Source of the DNA: an uncultured Kiloniellales bacterium
Lineage (GTDB): Bacteria > Pseudomonadota > Alphaproteobacteria > Kiloniellales > JAKSDN01
Length of the DNA stretch: 64,000 nucleotides
Direction: 5' to 3'
Assembly: GCA_947258885.1 (NCBI GenBank)
Contig: CAMYKD010000021.1
Span: 1-64,000 of the forward strand
In this document: piece after piece, positions 17,282 through 26,214 of the stretch
Layout: every line of letters starts with the position of its first letter
How positions within the stretch are numbered: position 1 is the first letter of the stretch
Program-made: the position numbers and the translations under genes
Notes under the pieces: generated by a model
What the model was told of the DNA's origin: nothing
Database searches by the model: none
What the model saw: the letters and a program-made list of their open reading frames with translations, nothing else

Positions 17282-18447
17282 CCCAATCCGCCGACATCCT
17301 GTTCTACGTCCAGCACCTGCTCGGCATCGGCCACCTGCGGCGTGCCGCCCTGATCGCCAAGGCCGTGGACCGGGCCGGGATGTCTGTGGTCTTTGTCTCC
17401 GGCGGCATGCCGGTACCGGGGCTGGACATCGGCGGCGCGGCCTTCGTGCAACTGCCGCCCCTGCGCTCGGCCGACCAGTATTTCTCGACCTTGGTCGACA
17501 CCGCGGGCCGCCCGATCGATAATGCGTGGCGCGACGCGCGGCGCGACCGCCTGCTAGCCCTGCTCGAGGCGGTGCGGCCCCGGCTGCTGCTCACCGAGAT
17601 GTTCCCCTTCGGCCGCCGTCAGCTGCGTTTCGAGCTGAATCCCTTGCTAGAGGCCGCGCGCGCCCGCAGGCCAAGGCCCCTGGTCGTGTCTTCGGTGCGC
17701 GATGTCATCAACCGGCCGGACAAGCCCGGCAAGGCCGCCTGGATCGTCGAAACCCTACGGCGCCAGTTCGACCGGATCCTGGTGCACGGGGACCCGTCAT
17801 TGCTGACCCTGGAGACCAGCTTTCCCGAAGCCGCGCAAATCGCTGGCATGCTCGACTACACGGGCTATGTGGTGAGCCCGCCCCCGGAGTCGACGGACGC
17901 AACCGGCGAGGGCGCCGGCGAAGTGCTGGTCTCGACCGGTGGCGGCGCGGTCGCCGAGCCCATGATCGACGCGGTGCTGGCCGCGCGGCCCCTGACCACG
18001 CTGAAGACCCGCGCATGGCGGATCCTTGCGGGTCACAACCTTCCCGAGGCGACTTTTGGCGCCTACCGAAAGCGGGCCGGGGACGGCGTGATCCTCGAGC
18101 GCGCGCGGCCCGATTTTCTCGACCTTCTGGCCCGCGCGGGGCTTTCGATCAGTCAGGCCGGCTACAACACGGTCATGGAAGTCCTGGCCGCCGGCCCGCC
18201 GGCCGTCGTGGTGCCCTTCGCGGGCGGCGCCGAGACCGAGCAGTCCCTGCGCGCCGGCCTGCTGGCGGAGCGCGGGCTGCTTACCGTGGTCGAGGAGGCG
18301 GGGCTGGACGGTCCCGCTCTGGCCGCAGGCATCGACCGGGCCCTGGCAGGGAGCGGCGCGACGCGCCCCTCGGTCGCCCTGGCAACAGACGGGGCCGCGA
18401 GGACGGCAGACATACTCGCCCGCATGCTTGCTATAGTGGCCGCGTGA
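17278..18447 (+). CDS. MurG/GT28-like predicted glycosyltransferase (second copy)
   Basis: A 389-residue paralogue of the gene at 12945. It shares the glycine-rich N-terminal loop (FYVQHLLGIGHLRRAALIAKA), VSTGGGAVAEPMIDAVL, and the donor-site SQAGYNTVMEVLAAGPPAVVVP followed by GGAETEQSLRA. The start ATG at 17278 overlaps the previous stop as ATGA; its own stop overlaps the next GTG start as GTGA. Two such enzymes in one operon suggest successive transfers, or one on each of two acceptors. The protein has no membrane segment. Function beyond glycosyltransferase is unassigned. Confidence 0.75.
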   Translation: MTQSADILFYVQHLLGIGHLRRAALIAKAVDRAGMSVVFVSGGMPVPGLDIGGAAFVQLPPLRSADQYFSTLVDTAGRPIDNAWRDARRDRLLALLEAVRPRLLLTEMFPFGRRQLRFELNPLLEAARARRPRPLVVSSVRDVINRPDKPGKAAWIVETLRRQFDRILVHGDPSLLTLETSFPEAAQIAGMLDYTGYVVSPPPESTDATGEGAGEVLVSTGGGAVAEPMIDAVLAARPLTTLKTRAWRILAGHNLPEATFGAYRKRAGDGVILERARPDFLDLLARAGLSISQAGYNTVMEVLAAGPPAVVVPFAGGAETEQSLRAGLLAERGLLTVVEEAGLDGPALAAGIDRALAGSGATRPSVALATDGAARTADILARMLAIVAA

Positions 18448-19253
18448 CGAGTTGGCGCGAATTCGAGCAGGAGTTGGATACCTGGGCCGAGGCCGGGTCG
18501 AGCGCGACCTTCTGGTGGCGCGACGACGACGCGGTCGAGCCCACGGCGGCCCTGGACCGTTTGCTGGCCCTTGCCGCCGCCCAAGAAGTTCCCGTCGCGG
18601 CGGCAGTCGTTCCGGGGCGCGGCTGTGCCGCTCTGGGCCGCCGCCTCGCCGCGGCGGCCGATATAGCGACCCCGCTGCAGCACGGCTATCTCCACCGCAA
18701 TTACGCGCCGGCCGGCGAGAGGAAGGTGGAGCTCGGGGGCCACCGGCCCAGCGCGCGAATCTGCGAGGAGTTGATGCGCGGCGCCGCACGGATGGCTGCG
18801 ATTTTCGGACCCGGGGCCCTGCCGGCGCTGGTGCCGCCCTGGAACCGGATCGCGCCCGAGCTGATCCCGATGCTGCCTGAACTCGGCCTGACCGGGCTGT
18901 CGACCTACGGCGCGCGCCAAGTATCCGCACCGGCCCCGGGCCTGACCCAGGCCAACACCCACGTCGACATCATGCGCTGGGATTCGCCGCGGGGCTTTCT
19001 GGGCGAATCCGAAGCGCTCGGCCTGTTCCGGGGCCATCTGGAGGCCCGGCGGCGCGCGGGCACCGGCCGCGCCGGTGCGGATCCGACGGAGCCGACCGGC
19101 CTGCTGACCCACCACCTGGCCCACGACGAGCCCACCTGGGAATTTCTCGAGCGCCTGCTGCCGTTGCTGGCCCGGCATCCCGCCGCTCGTGCGATACCAG
19201 TTTCCGACGTTTTCAACACCATGCCGAGCAGCGTCAGCGAGGGGTCGACTTGA
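18444..19253 (+). CDS. Polysaccharide deacetylase-like protein
   Basis: A 269-residue protein with a (beta/alpha) NodB-like layout. The metal-binding aspartates are in TFWWRDDDAVEPTAAL near residue 25. A histidine motif is in LQHGYLHRNYAP, and a proline/tryptophan strand in ALVPPWNRIAPELI. A late GLLTHHLAHDEPTW could supply the last active-site histidine. Family members remove acetyl groups from N-acetylated polysaccharides. It has no signal peptide, so it would act in the cytoplasm on an intermediate, unlike most exported deacetylases. It starts with GTG overlapping the previous stop. The last bases overlap the TTG of the next gene. Confidence 0.75.
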   Translation: MTSWREFEQELDTWAEAGSSATFWWRDDDAVEPTAALDRLLALAAAQEVPVAAAVVPGRGCAALGRRLAAAADIATPLQHGYLHRNYAPAGERKVELGGHRPSARICEELMRGAARMAAIFGPGALPALVPPWNRIAPELIPMLPELGLTGLSTYGARQVSAPAPGLTQANTHVDIMRWDSPRGFLGESEALGLFRGHLEARRRAGTGRAGADPTEPTGLLTHHLAHDEPTWEFLERLLPLLARHPAARAIPVSDVFNTMPSSVSEGST

Positions 19254-19759
19254 GGGTCTTTCGCTATCCTGGCCGGACCCTGGCCGGCGATTACATTCGC
19301 TCCGTCGCCGGGATGTCCCTTGGCTTCGGGGTGCTGTTGTCTGTCCCTCCGACACCTGCCATCATCGTGATCTTCGGCGGCGTCGCCGGAGTTTTTTCGC
19401 TGTTCGGCTTGCGGACGGTGCAGCGCCACGTCACCAAGGTCGCGGTGACGGATTCCGAGATCTGCAACGTCGGATTCAAGACGTGCGCGCTGTGCTGGGG
19501 GGATCTGGGACAGATTAAGCTGCGCTATTATGGTACCAAGCGCCAAGAGCGCGGAGAGGGCGGGTTCATGCAGTTGACGCTGAAGGGTGGAGGACGGTCC
19601 TTGACCTACGATTCCGGTCTGGAGGGTTTCAGATACATCACTTGGCGGGCAGCCAAGGCGGCGCGCGACAACGACCTGTCCGTCGACCCAGCCTCGGCCG
19701 GCAACCTGCTCGCCCTTGGCCTCGACGCCGACGGCGAGGCCCCGCCGCCCGAGATTTAG
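19250..19759 (+). CDS. Small conserved membrane protein of unknown function
   Basis: A 169-residue protein with two adjacent hydrophobic segments within residues 17-55 (SVAGMSLGFGVLLSVPPTPA and AIIVIFGGVAGVFSLFGL), then a soluble C-terminal domain with alternating polar and nonpolar residues. The soluble part has the look of a PH-like or beta-rich domain (ITWRAAKAARDN at its end). I do not recognise the family. The start is TTG at 19250, overlapping the previous stop as TTGA and preceded by AGGGG. It is the last gene of the glycan cluster. It may anchor or regulate the enzymes, but this is only inference. Confidence 0.6.
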   Translation: MRVFRYPGRTLAGDYIRSVAGMSLGFGVLLSVPPTPAIIVIFGGVAGVFSLFGLRTVQRHVTKVAVTDSEICNVGFKTCALCWGDLGQIKLRYYGTKRQERGEGGFMQLTLKGGGRSLTYDSGLEGFRYITWRAAKAARDNDLSVDPASAGNLLALGLDADGEAPPPEI

Positions 19760-19812
19760 ACCGCGCGCCGGGCGATCTGGGGCGCGCGCCAGGCCATCTG
19801 GGGGAGGGAAGT

Positions 19813-21705
19813 TTGCCGGACTTGTTGCGGGTCAAGGATTTGAAGATCGCTTTCGATCTGCCCGAGGGCCGGCTCGAGGCCGTGCGCGACATCTCCTTCC
19901 GGGTCGCGCCCGGCGGCACGGTTGCCCTGGTCGGCGAGTCCGGCTCCGGCAAATCCGTGGTCAGCCAGGCCATTACCGGCATTCTGCCCAAGGCGGCCAC
20001 CATCGAGGGCGGAGATATTCTCTTCGCCGATCCGGCGCAGGACGGGCAGGTCACGAACATCGCCCGCCTGGACCCCAACAGCAAAGACATGCGTGCGATC
20101 CGCGGCGGCCGCATATCGATCATATTCCAGGAACCCATGACGTCGCTCTCGCCGGTCCACACCGTGGGCGACCAGATCGGCGAGGCGCTGCACCTGCATC
20201 GGCGGATCGGCAAGGCAGAGGGCCGCGAGATCACCGCGGAGATGCTTCGCCTGGTCGGCTTTCCGGACCCGGCGAGAGCGCTCGGGACGTATCCTTTCGA
20301 GCTGTCCGGCGGGTTGCGCCAGCGGGCCATGATCGCGATGGCCCTGGTCTGCCGGCCGGCCTTGTTGATCGCCGACGAGCCGACCACGGCGCTCGACGTC
20401 ACGATACAGGCCTTGATCCTCAAGCTTCTGAAGGACCTGCAGGCCGAGTTGGGCATGGCGGTCCTGATCATCACCCACGACCTCGGGGTGGTCGCGAACA
20501 CGGCCGAGGAGGTGGTCGTTATGTACCACGGCGAGGTGATGGAGCGGGGCAGCCTGGAGGACATCTTCCGGCACGCCCGGCACCCTTATCTCACGGCACT
20601 GCTGCATGCCGTCCCGCGCTTCGACATGGCGCCCGGCGAGCGCCTCAAACCGATCCGCGAAATCAAGCACGAGCGGGGGGGCCGACTGCTCGCGGCCAAG
20701 GATCCCTGGCCCGAGGGCGCCGACGCGGCAGGCCCGTTGCTGGACGTGCGGGACCTCTCCAAGAGTTTTGCGATTCGCAAGAGCGGTCTTTTTACCTCGC
20801 GGGCCGGCGGGCAGGTGCCGGCGGTCGACGACGTGGGCTTTTCGATCCAACGAGGCGAGTGCCTGGGCCTGGTCGGCGAGAGCGGCTGCGGCAAGACCAC
20901 TTTGTCCAAGATGATCATGCGCGCCCTGACGCCGGACGCCGGCAGCATTGCGTTCAACGACCACGGCACGCGCCGAGACGTTTTGACGCTGGAGGGCGAA
21001 GACCTCAGGCGGTTCCGCAGGCGCGTCCAGTTCATCTTCCAGGACCCCTTCGGCTCGCTCAATCCCCGGATGACGGTCTTGGACATCCTCAGCGAGCCGC
21101 TGGTCATTCACGGCATCGGAGATGCGCAGAGCCGCGCGGAAACGGTCAAGGAGCTGATGCGCGTGGTTGGTCTCGATATTCGCCACCTGAAACGCTATCC
21201 GCACAGTTTCTCGGGTGGTCAGCGCCAGCGTATCGGGATCGCCCGCGCGCTCGCCCTCAAGCCGGATCTCCTGATCTGCGACGAGCCGGTTTCGGCGCTG
21301 GACGTTTCGATCCAGGCCCAGATCCTGAACCTTCTCAAGGACCTCAAGGACGAGCTCGGCCTGACCTATCTCTTCGTCAGCCACAACCTTGCCGTGGTCG
21401 ACTACATCGCCGACCGAATTGCCGTGATGTGCCGGGGGCGGCTTGTCGAGGTGGCGCCGCGAGAGGCGCTCTTCAGCGAGCCGGCGCACCCCTATACCAA
21501 GGCATTGGTCTCGGCCGTGCCCGAACCCAGCCTCGACCACCGCCTCGATCTTACCGCCCTGATGGAGGGGCGCGCCTCGGACCCGGCGGCCTGGCCGGAG
21601 CCTTTCACGGTCAATGGAGCGGCCCGGCTGCAGCTGGTCGACCTGGGCGAGGGGCATTTCGTGCGCGCCGACCCGGCCGCCGGAGACCCGAGGGCGGCGT
21701 CATGA
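19813..21705 (+). CDS. Peptide-type ABC transporter, fused double ATP-binding subunit
   Basis: A 630-residue fusion of two DppD/DppF-type ATPases, like YejF. The first half has Walker A GESGSGKS, signature LSGGLRQR and Walker B LLIADEPTTALD. The second half has GESGCGKT, FSGGQRQRIGIARA and LLICDEPVSALD. Both halves carry the Q-loop IFQEPMTSL/IFQDPFGSL and end with a peptide-transporter C-terminal stretch (HPYTKALVSAVP). All catalytic motifs are intact, unlike the protein at 10068. The start is TTG at 19813 behind GGGAGGG; no ATG or GTG fits the N-terminus better. It leads a three-gene operon with two permeases. Confidence 0.92.
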   Translation: MPDLLRVKDLKIAFDLPEGRLEAVRDISFRVAPGGTVALVGESGSGKSVVSQAITGILPKAATIEGGDILFADPAQDGQVTNIARLDPNSKDMRAIRGGRISIIFQEPMTSLSPVHTVGDQIGEALHLHRRIGKAEGREITAEMLRLVGFPDPARALGTYPFELSGGLRQRAMIAMALVCRPALLIADEPTTALDVTIQALILKLLKDLQAELGMAVLIITHDLGVVANTAEEVVVMYHGEVMERGSLEDIFRHARHPYLTALLHAVPRFDMAPGERLKPIREIKHERGGRLLAAKDPWPEGADAAGPLLDVRDLSKSFAIRKSGLFTSRAGGQVPAVDDVGFSIQRGECLGLVGESGCGKTTLSKMIMRALTPDAGSIAFNDHGTRRDVLTLEGEDLRRFRRRVQFIFQDPFGSLNPRMTVLDILSEPLVIHGIGDAQSRAETVKELMRVVGLDIRHLKRYPHSFSGGQRQRIGIARALALKPDLLICDEPVSALDVSIQAQILNLLKDLKDELGLTYLFVSHNLAVVDYIADRIAVMCRGRLVEVAPREALFSEPAHPYTKALVSAVPEPSLDHRLDLTALMEGRASDPAAWPEPFTVNGAARLQLVDLGEGHFVRADPAAGDPRAAS

Positions 21706-21745
21706 CGCCCCGCCGCGCCGGCAGCAAGGACTAGGACGGCCCGAG

Positions 21746-22744
21746 ATGTTCGCCTATACCGCCCGCCGAATCCTGATCATGGTGCCGACCCTCTTGGCGA
21801 TCAGCCTGATCATTTTCGTGATCATCCAGATGCCGCCGGGCGACTACTTGGAAACCTACATTACCGAACTGCAGAGCCAGGGCGAAGCGGTCGATCCGGA
21901 GAAGATCGAGGCGCTGCGCCGGCAGTATGGCCTCGATCGTCCGCTCTACGAGCAGTACTTCGTCTGGGTCCTGGGTCTGCTGCAGGGCGATATGGGGTAT
22001 TCCTTCGAGCACCAGCTGCCGGTCAACGAGGTCGTCGGCGACCGCCTGTGGCTGAGCTTCCTGGTCGCATTCAGCACGATCCTGTTTACCTACGCCGTGT
22101 CCTTCCCGATCGGGATCTACTCGGCCATCCGGCAATACAGCTTCGGCGATTACGCCTTCAGCCTGCTCGGGTTCCTCGGCCTTGCCACGCCGAACTTCCT
22201 GCTGGCCCTGGTCTTGCTCTACCTCGCGAACGTCTACTTCGGCACGTCGATCGGCGGCCTGATGGACGAAGCGTTCATCGACCAGCCGTGGAGCTGGGCG
22301 AAGCTCCTCTCCGTGCTCGAGCACCTCTGGGTTCCAGTCGTCGTGATCGGCACCTCCGGCACGGCGGGCATGATCCGCCGCCTGCGCGCCAACCTTCTGG
22401 ACGAGTTGCAGCGCCAGTACGTCATGACCGGGCGGGCCAAGGGCCTGCCGCCCGGGCGGCTGCTGTTCAAGTACCCCCTGCGCATGGCCCTGAATCCCTT
22501 CATCGCCGATATCGGCAGCCTGCTGCCTCAGGTGGTCTCGGGTGCGGCCATCGTGTCGATCGTTCTCAACCTGCCGACCACCGGACCGATGCTGATCGAG
22601 GCGCTGAGAAGCCAGGACATGTACCTGGCGGGCTCGTTCCTGATGTTCCTGGCCCTGCTCACCGTGGTCGGCGTATTCCTTTCCGACCTGCTGCTCGCCG
22701 TGCTCGACCCGCGCATTCGGCTCGAGGGAGGGGCGACCAAATGA
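21746..22744 (+). CDS. Peptide-type ABC transporter permease (DppB/YejB class)
   Basis: A 332-residue inner-membrane permease. TM1 (RRILIMVPTLLAISLIIFVI) is followed by a periplasmic loop with the conserved RRQYGLDRPLYEQYFVWVLGLLQGDMGYSF. Five further segments follow. The cytoplasmic EAA-type coupling loop reads RRLRANLLDELQRQYVMTGRAKGL. It is the first permease of the pair and overlaps the second by four bases. No periplasmic binding protein is encoded in the operon or nearby, so it must be supplied elsewhere. Substrate could be a peptide or oligosaccharide. Confidence 0.92.
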   Translation: MFAYTARRILIMVPTLLAISLIIFVIIQMPPGDYLETYITELQSQGEAVDPEKIEALRRQYGLDRPLYEQYFVWVLGLLQGDMGYSFEHQLPVNEVVGDRLWLSFLVAFSTILFTYAVSFPIGIYSAIRQYSFGDYAFSLLGFLGLATPNFLLALVLLYLANVYFGTSIGGLMDEAFIDQPWSWAKLLSVLEHLWVPVVVIGTSGTAGMIRRLRANLLDELQRQYVMTGRAKGLPPGRLLFKYPLRMALNPFIADIGSLLPQVVSGAAIVSIVLNLPTTGPMLIEALRSQDMYLAGSFLMFLALLTVVGVFLSDLLLAVLDPRIRLEGGATK

Positions 22745-23913
22745 ACGATCGCGCCAAGGCCGGTTCGCCGGTAGAGCATTACGTCAATCCGGCGCCCTTC
22801 GACCCCCACCGGGTCGAGCGGATGACGCCCGAGATGGAGCGCTACTACATGGCGCCGCAGTGGCGCCTGGTGTGGTGGAAGTTCCGCCGCCACAGGCTCG
22901 CGGTGGCCTCGGGCCTGGTTCTGCTCGTGATGTACGTTTCGATCCTCGTGACCGAAGTCTTGGCGCCTTACAACCTGCACAGCCGCAACATGGGTTTCAT
23001 CTACGCCCCGCCGCAAAGCCTGCACCTGTTCCACGAGGGCCGCTTCGTCGGGCCCTTCGTCTACGGCTTCGACTCCCGGCTCAACATGGAGACCCTGAAA
23101 CGCGAGTATCTCCCCAATCCGCAGCGGATCCAGCGGGTCAGGTTCTTCTGCCAGGGCGACGAGTATCGATTCTGGGGTTTCTTTACCGGGCGGTTCCATC
23201 TGATCTGTGCGGCCGAGGGCGGCACGCTCTTCCTGCTCGGCACGGATCGCCTTGGGCGCGACATGTTGAGCCGCATCCTCTATGGCGCGCGCATCTCGCT
23301 AACGGTCGGGCTGTTCGGCATCTCTATCAGCTTCCTCCTGGGCATCATGATCGGTGGCCTGGCGGGCTACTACGGCGGCTGGGTCGACAACCTTATCCAG
23401 CGCTTCATCGAGGTCGTCCGCTCGTTCCCGGAGATCCCCTTGTGGTTGGCGCTCTCGGCGATCCTGCCGGTGACCTGGAGCCCGCTCCTGGTCTACTTCG
23501 GCATCACTATCATTCTCGGCCTGCTCGATTGGCCGGGCCTGGCCCGCGCGGTCCGCTCGAAGCTGCTGGCGCTGCGCGAAGAGGACTTCACGACGGCGGC
23601 GCAGCTGATGGGCGCCTCGCCCGGCCGGATCATCGCCCGCCACCTGCTGCCGAGCTTCGCCAGCCATCTGATCGCCTCGGCGACTCTCTCCATACCGTCT
23701 ATGATCCTGGGTGAAACCGCGCTTTCGTTCCTCGGCCTGGGCCTGCGGCCGCCGATCACCTCCTGGGGCGTGCTGCTCAACGAAGCGCAGAACATCAACG
23801 TCGTCGCGATCTACCCCTGGCTGATGCTGCCGGTCCTGCCGGTGATCCTCGTCGTGCTCGCCTTCAACTTCCTGGGCGACGGCCTGCGCGACGCGGCCGA
23901 TCCTTACAAGTAG
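22741..23913 (+). CDS. Peptide-type ABC transporter permease (DppC/YejE class) with enlarged periplasmic loop
   Basis: A 390-residue partner permease. A cytoplasmic N-tail of about 45 residues precedes TM1 (LAVASGLVLLVMYVSILVTE). A roughly 110-residue periplasmic stretch follows before GTDRLGRDMLSRILYGARIS, longer than the 40 or so residues usual for DppC. The EAA coupling loop is REEDFTTAAQLMGASPGRIIARHLLPS. The enlarged loop is typical of relatives that transport oligosaccharides or special peptides and probably contacts the binding protein. ATGA overlap with the preceding gene. It converges on the cyclase gene 10 bp downstream. Confidence 0.92.
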   Translation: MNDRAKAGSPVEHYVNPAPFDPHRVERMTPEMERYYMAPQWRLVWWKFRRHRLAVASGLVLLVMYVSILVTEVLAPYNLHSRNMGFIYAPPQSLHLFHEGRFVGPFVYGFDSRLNMETLKREYLPNPQRIQRVRFFCQGDEYRFWGFFTGRFHLICAAEGGTLFLLGTDRLGRDMLSRILYGARISLTVGLFGISISFLLGIMIGGLAGYYGGWVDNLIQRFIEVVRSFPEIPLWLALSAILPVTWSPLLVYFGITIILGLLDWPGLARAVRSKLLALREEDFTTAAQLMGASPGRIIARHLLPSFASHLIASATLSIPSMILGETALSFLGLGLRPPITSWGVLLNEAQNINVVAIYPWLMLPVLPVILVVLAFNFLGDGLRDAADPYK

Positions 23914-23922
23914 GAACCGGAT

Positions 23923-25260
23923 TCACGGTGCCAGCACGACGAGGTCGACCGGCTCTGCGAGGCCCGCCACGGTCGCGCCCGGCAAGTTGCGCAGGACAGA
24001 CGACGGCTCATAGCCTTGCGCCAGAGCCCGTTCGTAGGTCTTGAGGTCCGTGACGGCAGCGACGCTCAGAACCTTGTTATGCTCCTCCAATTTGGCCGAG
24101 CGGTTCACCGCGTCCCCGATCACGGTGTACTCCAGGCGGGTCTCGTCGCCGACCGCGCCGAAGAGGACGGGACCGGTCGCGACCGAGCCGTTCACCCGCG
24201 GACAGGCCTGGCCTTCGGCCTCGCAGACCTCCCGCCACCGTTCGGCCGCGGCGACCGCCTCGTCGAGCGCGCGCAGGGCATCGGCGGCATAGGTGCCGGA
24301 CGGTACCGCGGCCCCGAAGGTCGCCATGATGCCGTCGCCCAGGAACTTGTCGATGCTGCCGCCGTGCTTGTGGACGATCGGCACCATGCGCGCCTGGTAC
24401 TCGGACAGCAGCCCCATCGCCTTGGCCGGGGTCGTTCCGGCCACGAAGCGGGTGAAGCCGCGCATGTCGAGGTAGAGCACCGCGGCGTCGCGCACCTCGC
24501 CCGTACCGGCGTGGATCTCCTGCTCCGAAGCCTTGATTCTGGCGGCGATCTCGGGCGCGAAGAACCGCGATAGGTCCTGGGCCGCCGTCTGCTCGGCGAC
24601 CGCACGGACCAAGAGGTTCTTGGCGCGCACGAGTGCCAGAGAAATGGCGCCTGTGACCATGAGGATCGAGAAGATCTTTTCGACCTCGGCGCCGATCAGG
24701 ACGGCGTTTGACGTCATGTAGGTGACGTAGTCGCGGGTGATCATCATGTTGTCCGGATCGCCGAAGACCACGTAGAGCACCATGAGGATCCAGCCGGCCA
24801 CCGCGACCAGCCCCGCCAAGACGACGAAGCGTGCCTCGAAACGCAGCGCCCGCAGGGCGATGAAAATGAACACCCAAAGAACCGTCGGCGCCTTCAGGTA
24901 GAACGAAGCCGGTTGCATGTACTGCAGATGAAAGCTCCAGATCAGGGCCATGAGGAGCATCATGTCGAAGACGACCGAGAGCCTCAGCGACCAGTCGGGC
25001 AGCCGGCCGCGATGGGCCCAGACAAGCCGTATCAGGGTGAGCACCAGATAGGTCGCGAGCGCCCAGGGCACGGGCGCGAACTCCGCATCCTCGCTGAATG
25101 TCTTCGGGGCGGCGAAGTAGAGGCTTCCGATCAGCACCAGAACGCCGAGCTGAAACCAGCCGATCAGCATCTCGCTGCGGTCCTGCTGATCGCGTATCGC
25201 CGAACGGACGCGCTCCGGCAATGCGCCGCCGTCCGCGCCGTGAAAGATCCATTTCAACAT
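23923..25260 (-). CDS. Membrane-bound adenylate/guanylate cyclase (class III)
   Basis: A 445-residue protein with about six N-terminal membrane helices (residues 30-215) and a C-terminal class III cyclase domain from about 255. Metal-binding aspartates are in LYLDMRGFTRFV and DKFLGDGIMATFG. LEYTVIGDAVNRSAKLE carries the transition-state residues. Lys in SIDKFLGD is the base-recognising position of adenylate cyclases, which favours ATP over GTP. The start is uncertain: ATG 25260 is chosen, and ATG 25302 (14 residues longer) is possible; neither has a clear ribosome site. It could feed cAMP to the binding protein at 9587. That link is inferred only. Confidence 0.88.
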   Translation of the reverse strand: MLKWIFHGADGGALPERVRSAIRDQQDRSEMLIGWFQLGVLVLIGSLYFAAPKTFSEDAEFAPVPWALATYLVLTLIRLVWAHRGRLPDWSLRLSVVFDMMLLMALIWSFHLQYMQPASFYLKAPTVLWVFIFIALRALRFEARFVVLAGLVAVAGWILMVLYVVFGDPDNMMITRDYVTYMTSNAVLIGAEVEKIFSILMVTGAISLALVRAKNLLVRAVAEQTAAQDLSRFFAPEIAARIKASEQEIHAGTGEVRDAAVLYLDMRGFTRFVAGTTPAKAMGLLSEYQARMVPIVHKHGGSIDKFLGDGIMATFGAAVPSGTYAADALRALDEAVAAAERWREVCEAEGQACPRVNGSVATGPVLFGAVGDETRLEYTVIGDAVNRSAKLEEHNKVLSVAAVTDLKTYERALAQGYEPSSVLRNLPGATVAGLAEPVDLVVLAP

Positions 25261-25347
25261 GGTGTTACCGTCGATATCGGTCAGAGGTCGGGCGCCCATC
25301 ATAAGGCATCGTTCGGGCGGCCGTCTTCAGAATGGCGTGAGCGGCTG

Positions 25348-26214
25348 TTACCGGCTTCCCTTGACCAGCCAGAGGCTGCTCTCGAACGCCCCTTCGGGGA
25401 GCGGGAGGTCCCCAACGACGGAACGCTCCAGGTCCTGGGCCATCCGTGTCGCGACGTAGCGGCTGGCGAACCTTACTTCCCAGCCGCCGCCGAGGAGCAG
25501 CGTCAGCACTCCGAGCTGCTCGTTGTAGCCGCGCCAATCCCAGTCGGCCGGATAGTCGTCCGGCAGGAATATGTCGTGGACATGAACCCATATGCCGTCG
25601 GCAAGGGCCGGAAGGACCCGGCCCAGAACAAAATCCACGTCGCTGCCCGGCATCAGGATGTGGCTCGAGTCGATCATCAGGATGTCCCCGGACCCGAGGT
25701 CCCGGAACGGTGCCGGGCCGACGGACTGCAAGGTCTGGCGTCTCAGTTCCATGGGGAGAGCGCCCAGTTGGGCGCGGGGCGCCGGGTCGATCGCCGTGAT
25801 CCGCGTATCGAGCCCGCCATCGGCCACCGCCCGGGCCAGGAACCGCGTCGAGTGGCCGGAGCCCACCTCGACGATTCGCTTGGGTTTCAGGGTTCGCACG
25901 AAGGCGTAGGCGACCGCCGCATCGAGCCGTGGGAACCAGGTTTGGGACCAGCGCGGCGCCGGTGGCGGCTCGTCGCCGATGCGCCGAAGGTCGGGAGCGA
26001 AGGAGTCCAAGCTCGAGAGGGCCTGGGCAAACCGGCCTCGGCAAGACTCGAAAAGCGTCTCGGCGGCCGGATAGGGTTGGCGCGACCCGGGGCCGGGCAG
26101 GGTCGCCGCATAGCGGTAGGGCAGGAAAAAGCCGCGCGGCGCGAAGCCCAGCACCGTGCGCAGGCCGAGCCCGGCGCGACGGCGCCACGCCCGGCCCGGA
26201 AACCGTGCCGTCAC
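25348..26214 (-). CDS. SAM-dependent methyltransferase, class I
   Basis: A 288-residue protein. The SAM-binding motif I is RIVEVGSGHSTRFLARAV near residue 115. The acidic residue of motif II is in ITAIDPAPR, and GDILMIDSSHILMPGSDVDF forms the later strand, followed by VHVHDIFLPDDYP. This pattern is that of the Methyltransf_24 group, which often modifies surface sugars or small molecules. The start is GTG at 26214, overlapping the preceding gene stop as GTGA, so it is coupled to the hydrolase at 26211. The basic N-terminus may be amphipathic. The substrate is unknown. Confidence 0.8.
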   Translation of the reverse strand: MTARFPGRAWRRRAGLGLRTVLGFAPRGFFLPYRYAATLPGPGSRQPYPAAETLFESCRGRFAQALSSLDSFAPDLRRIGDEPPPAPRWSQTWFPRLDAAVAYAFVRTLKPKRIVEVGSGHSTRFLARAVADGGLDTRITAIDPAPRAQLGALPMELRRQTLQSVGPAPFRDLGSGDILMIDSSHILMPGSDVDFVLGRVLPALADGIWVHVHDIFLPDDYPADWDWRGYNEQLGVLTLLLGGGWEVRFASRYVATRMAQDLERSVVGDLPLPEGAFESSLWLVKGSR

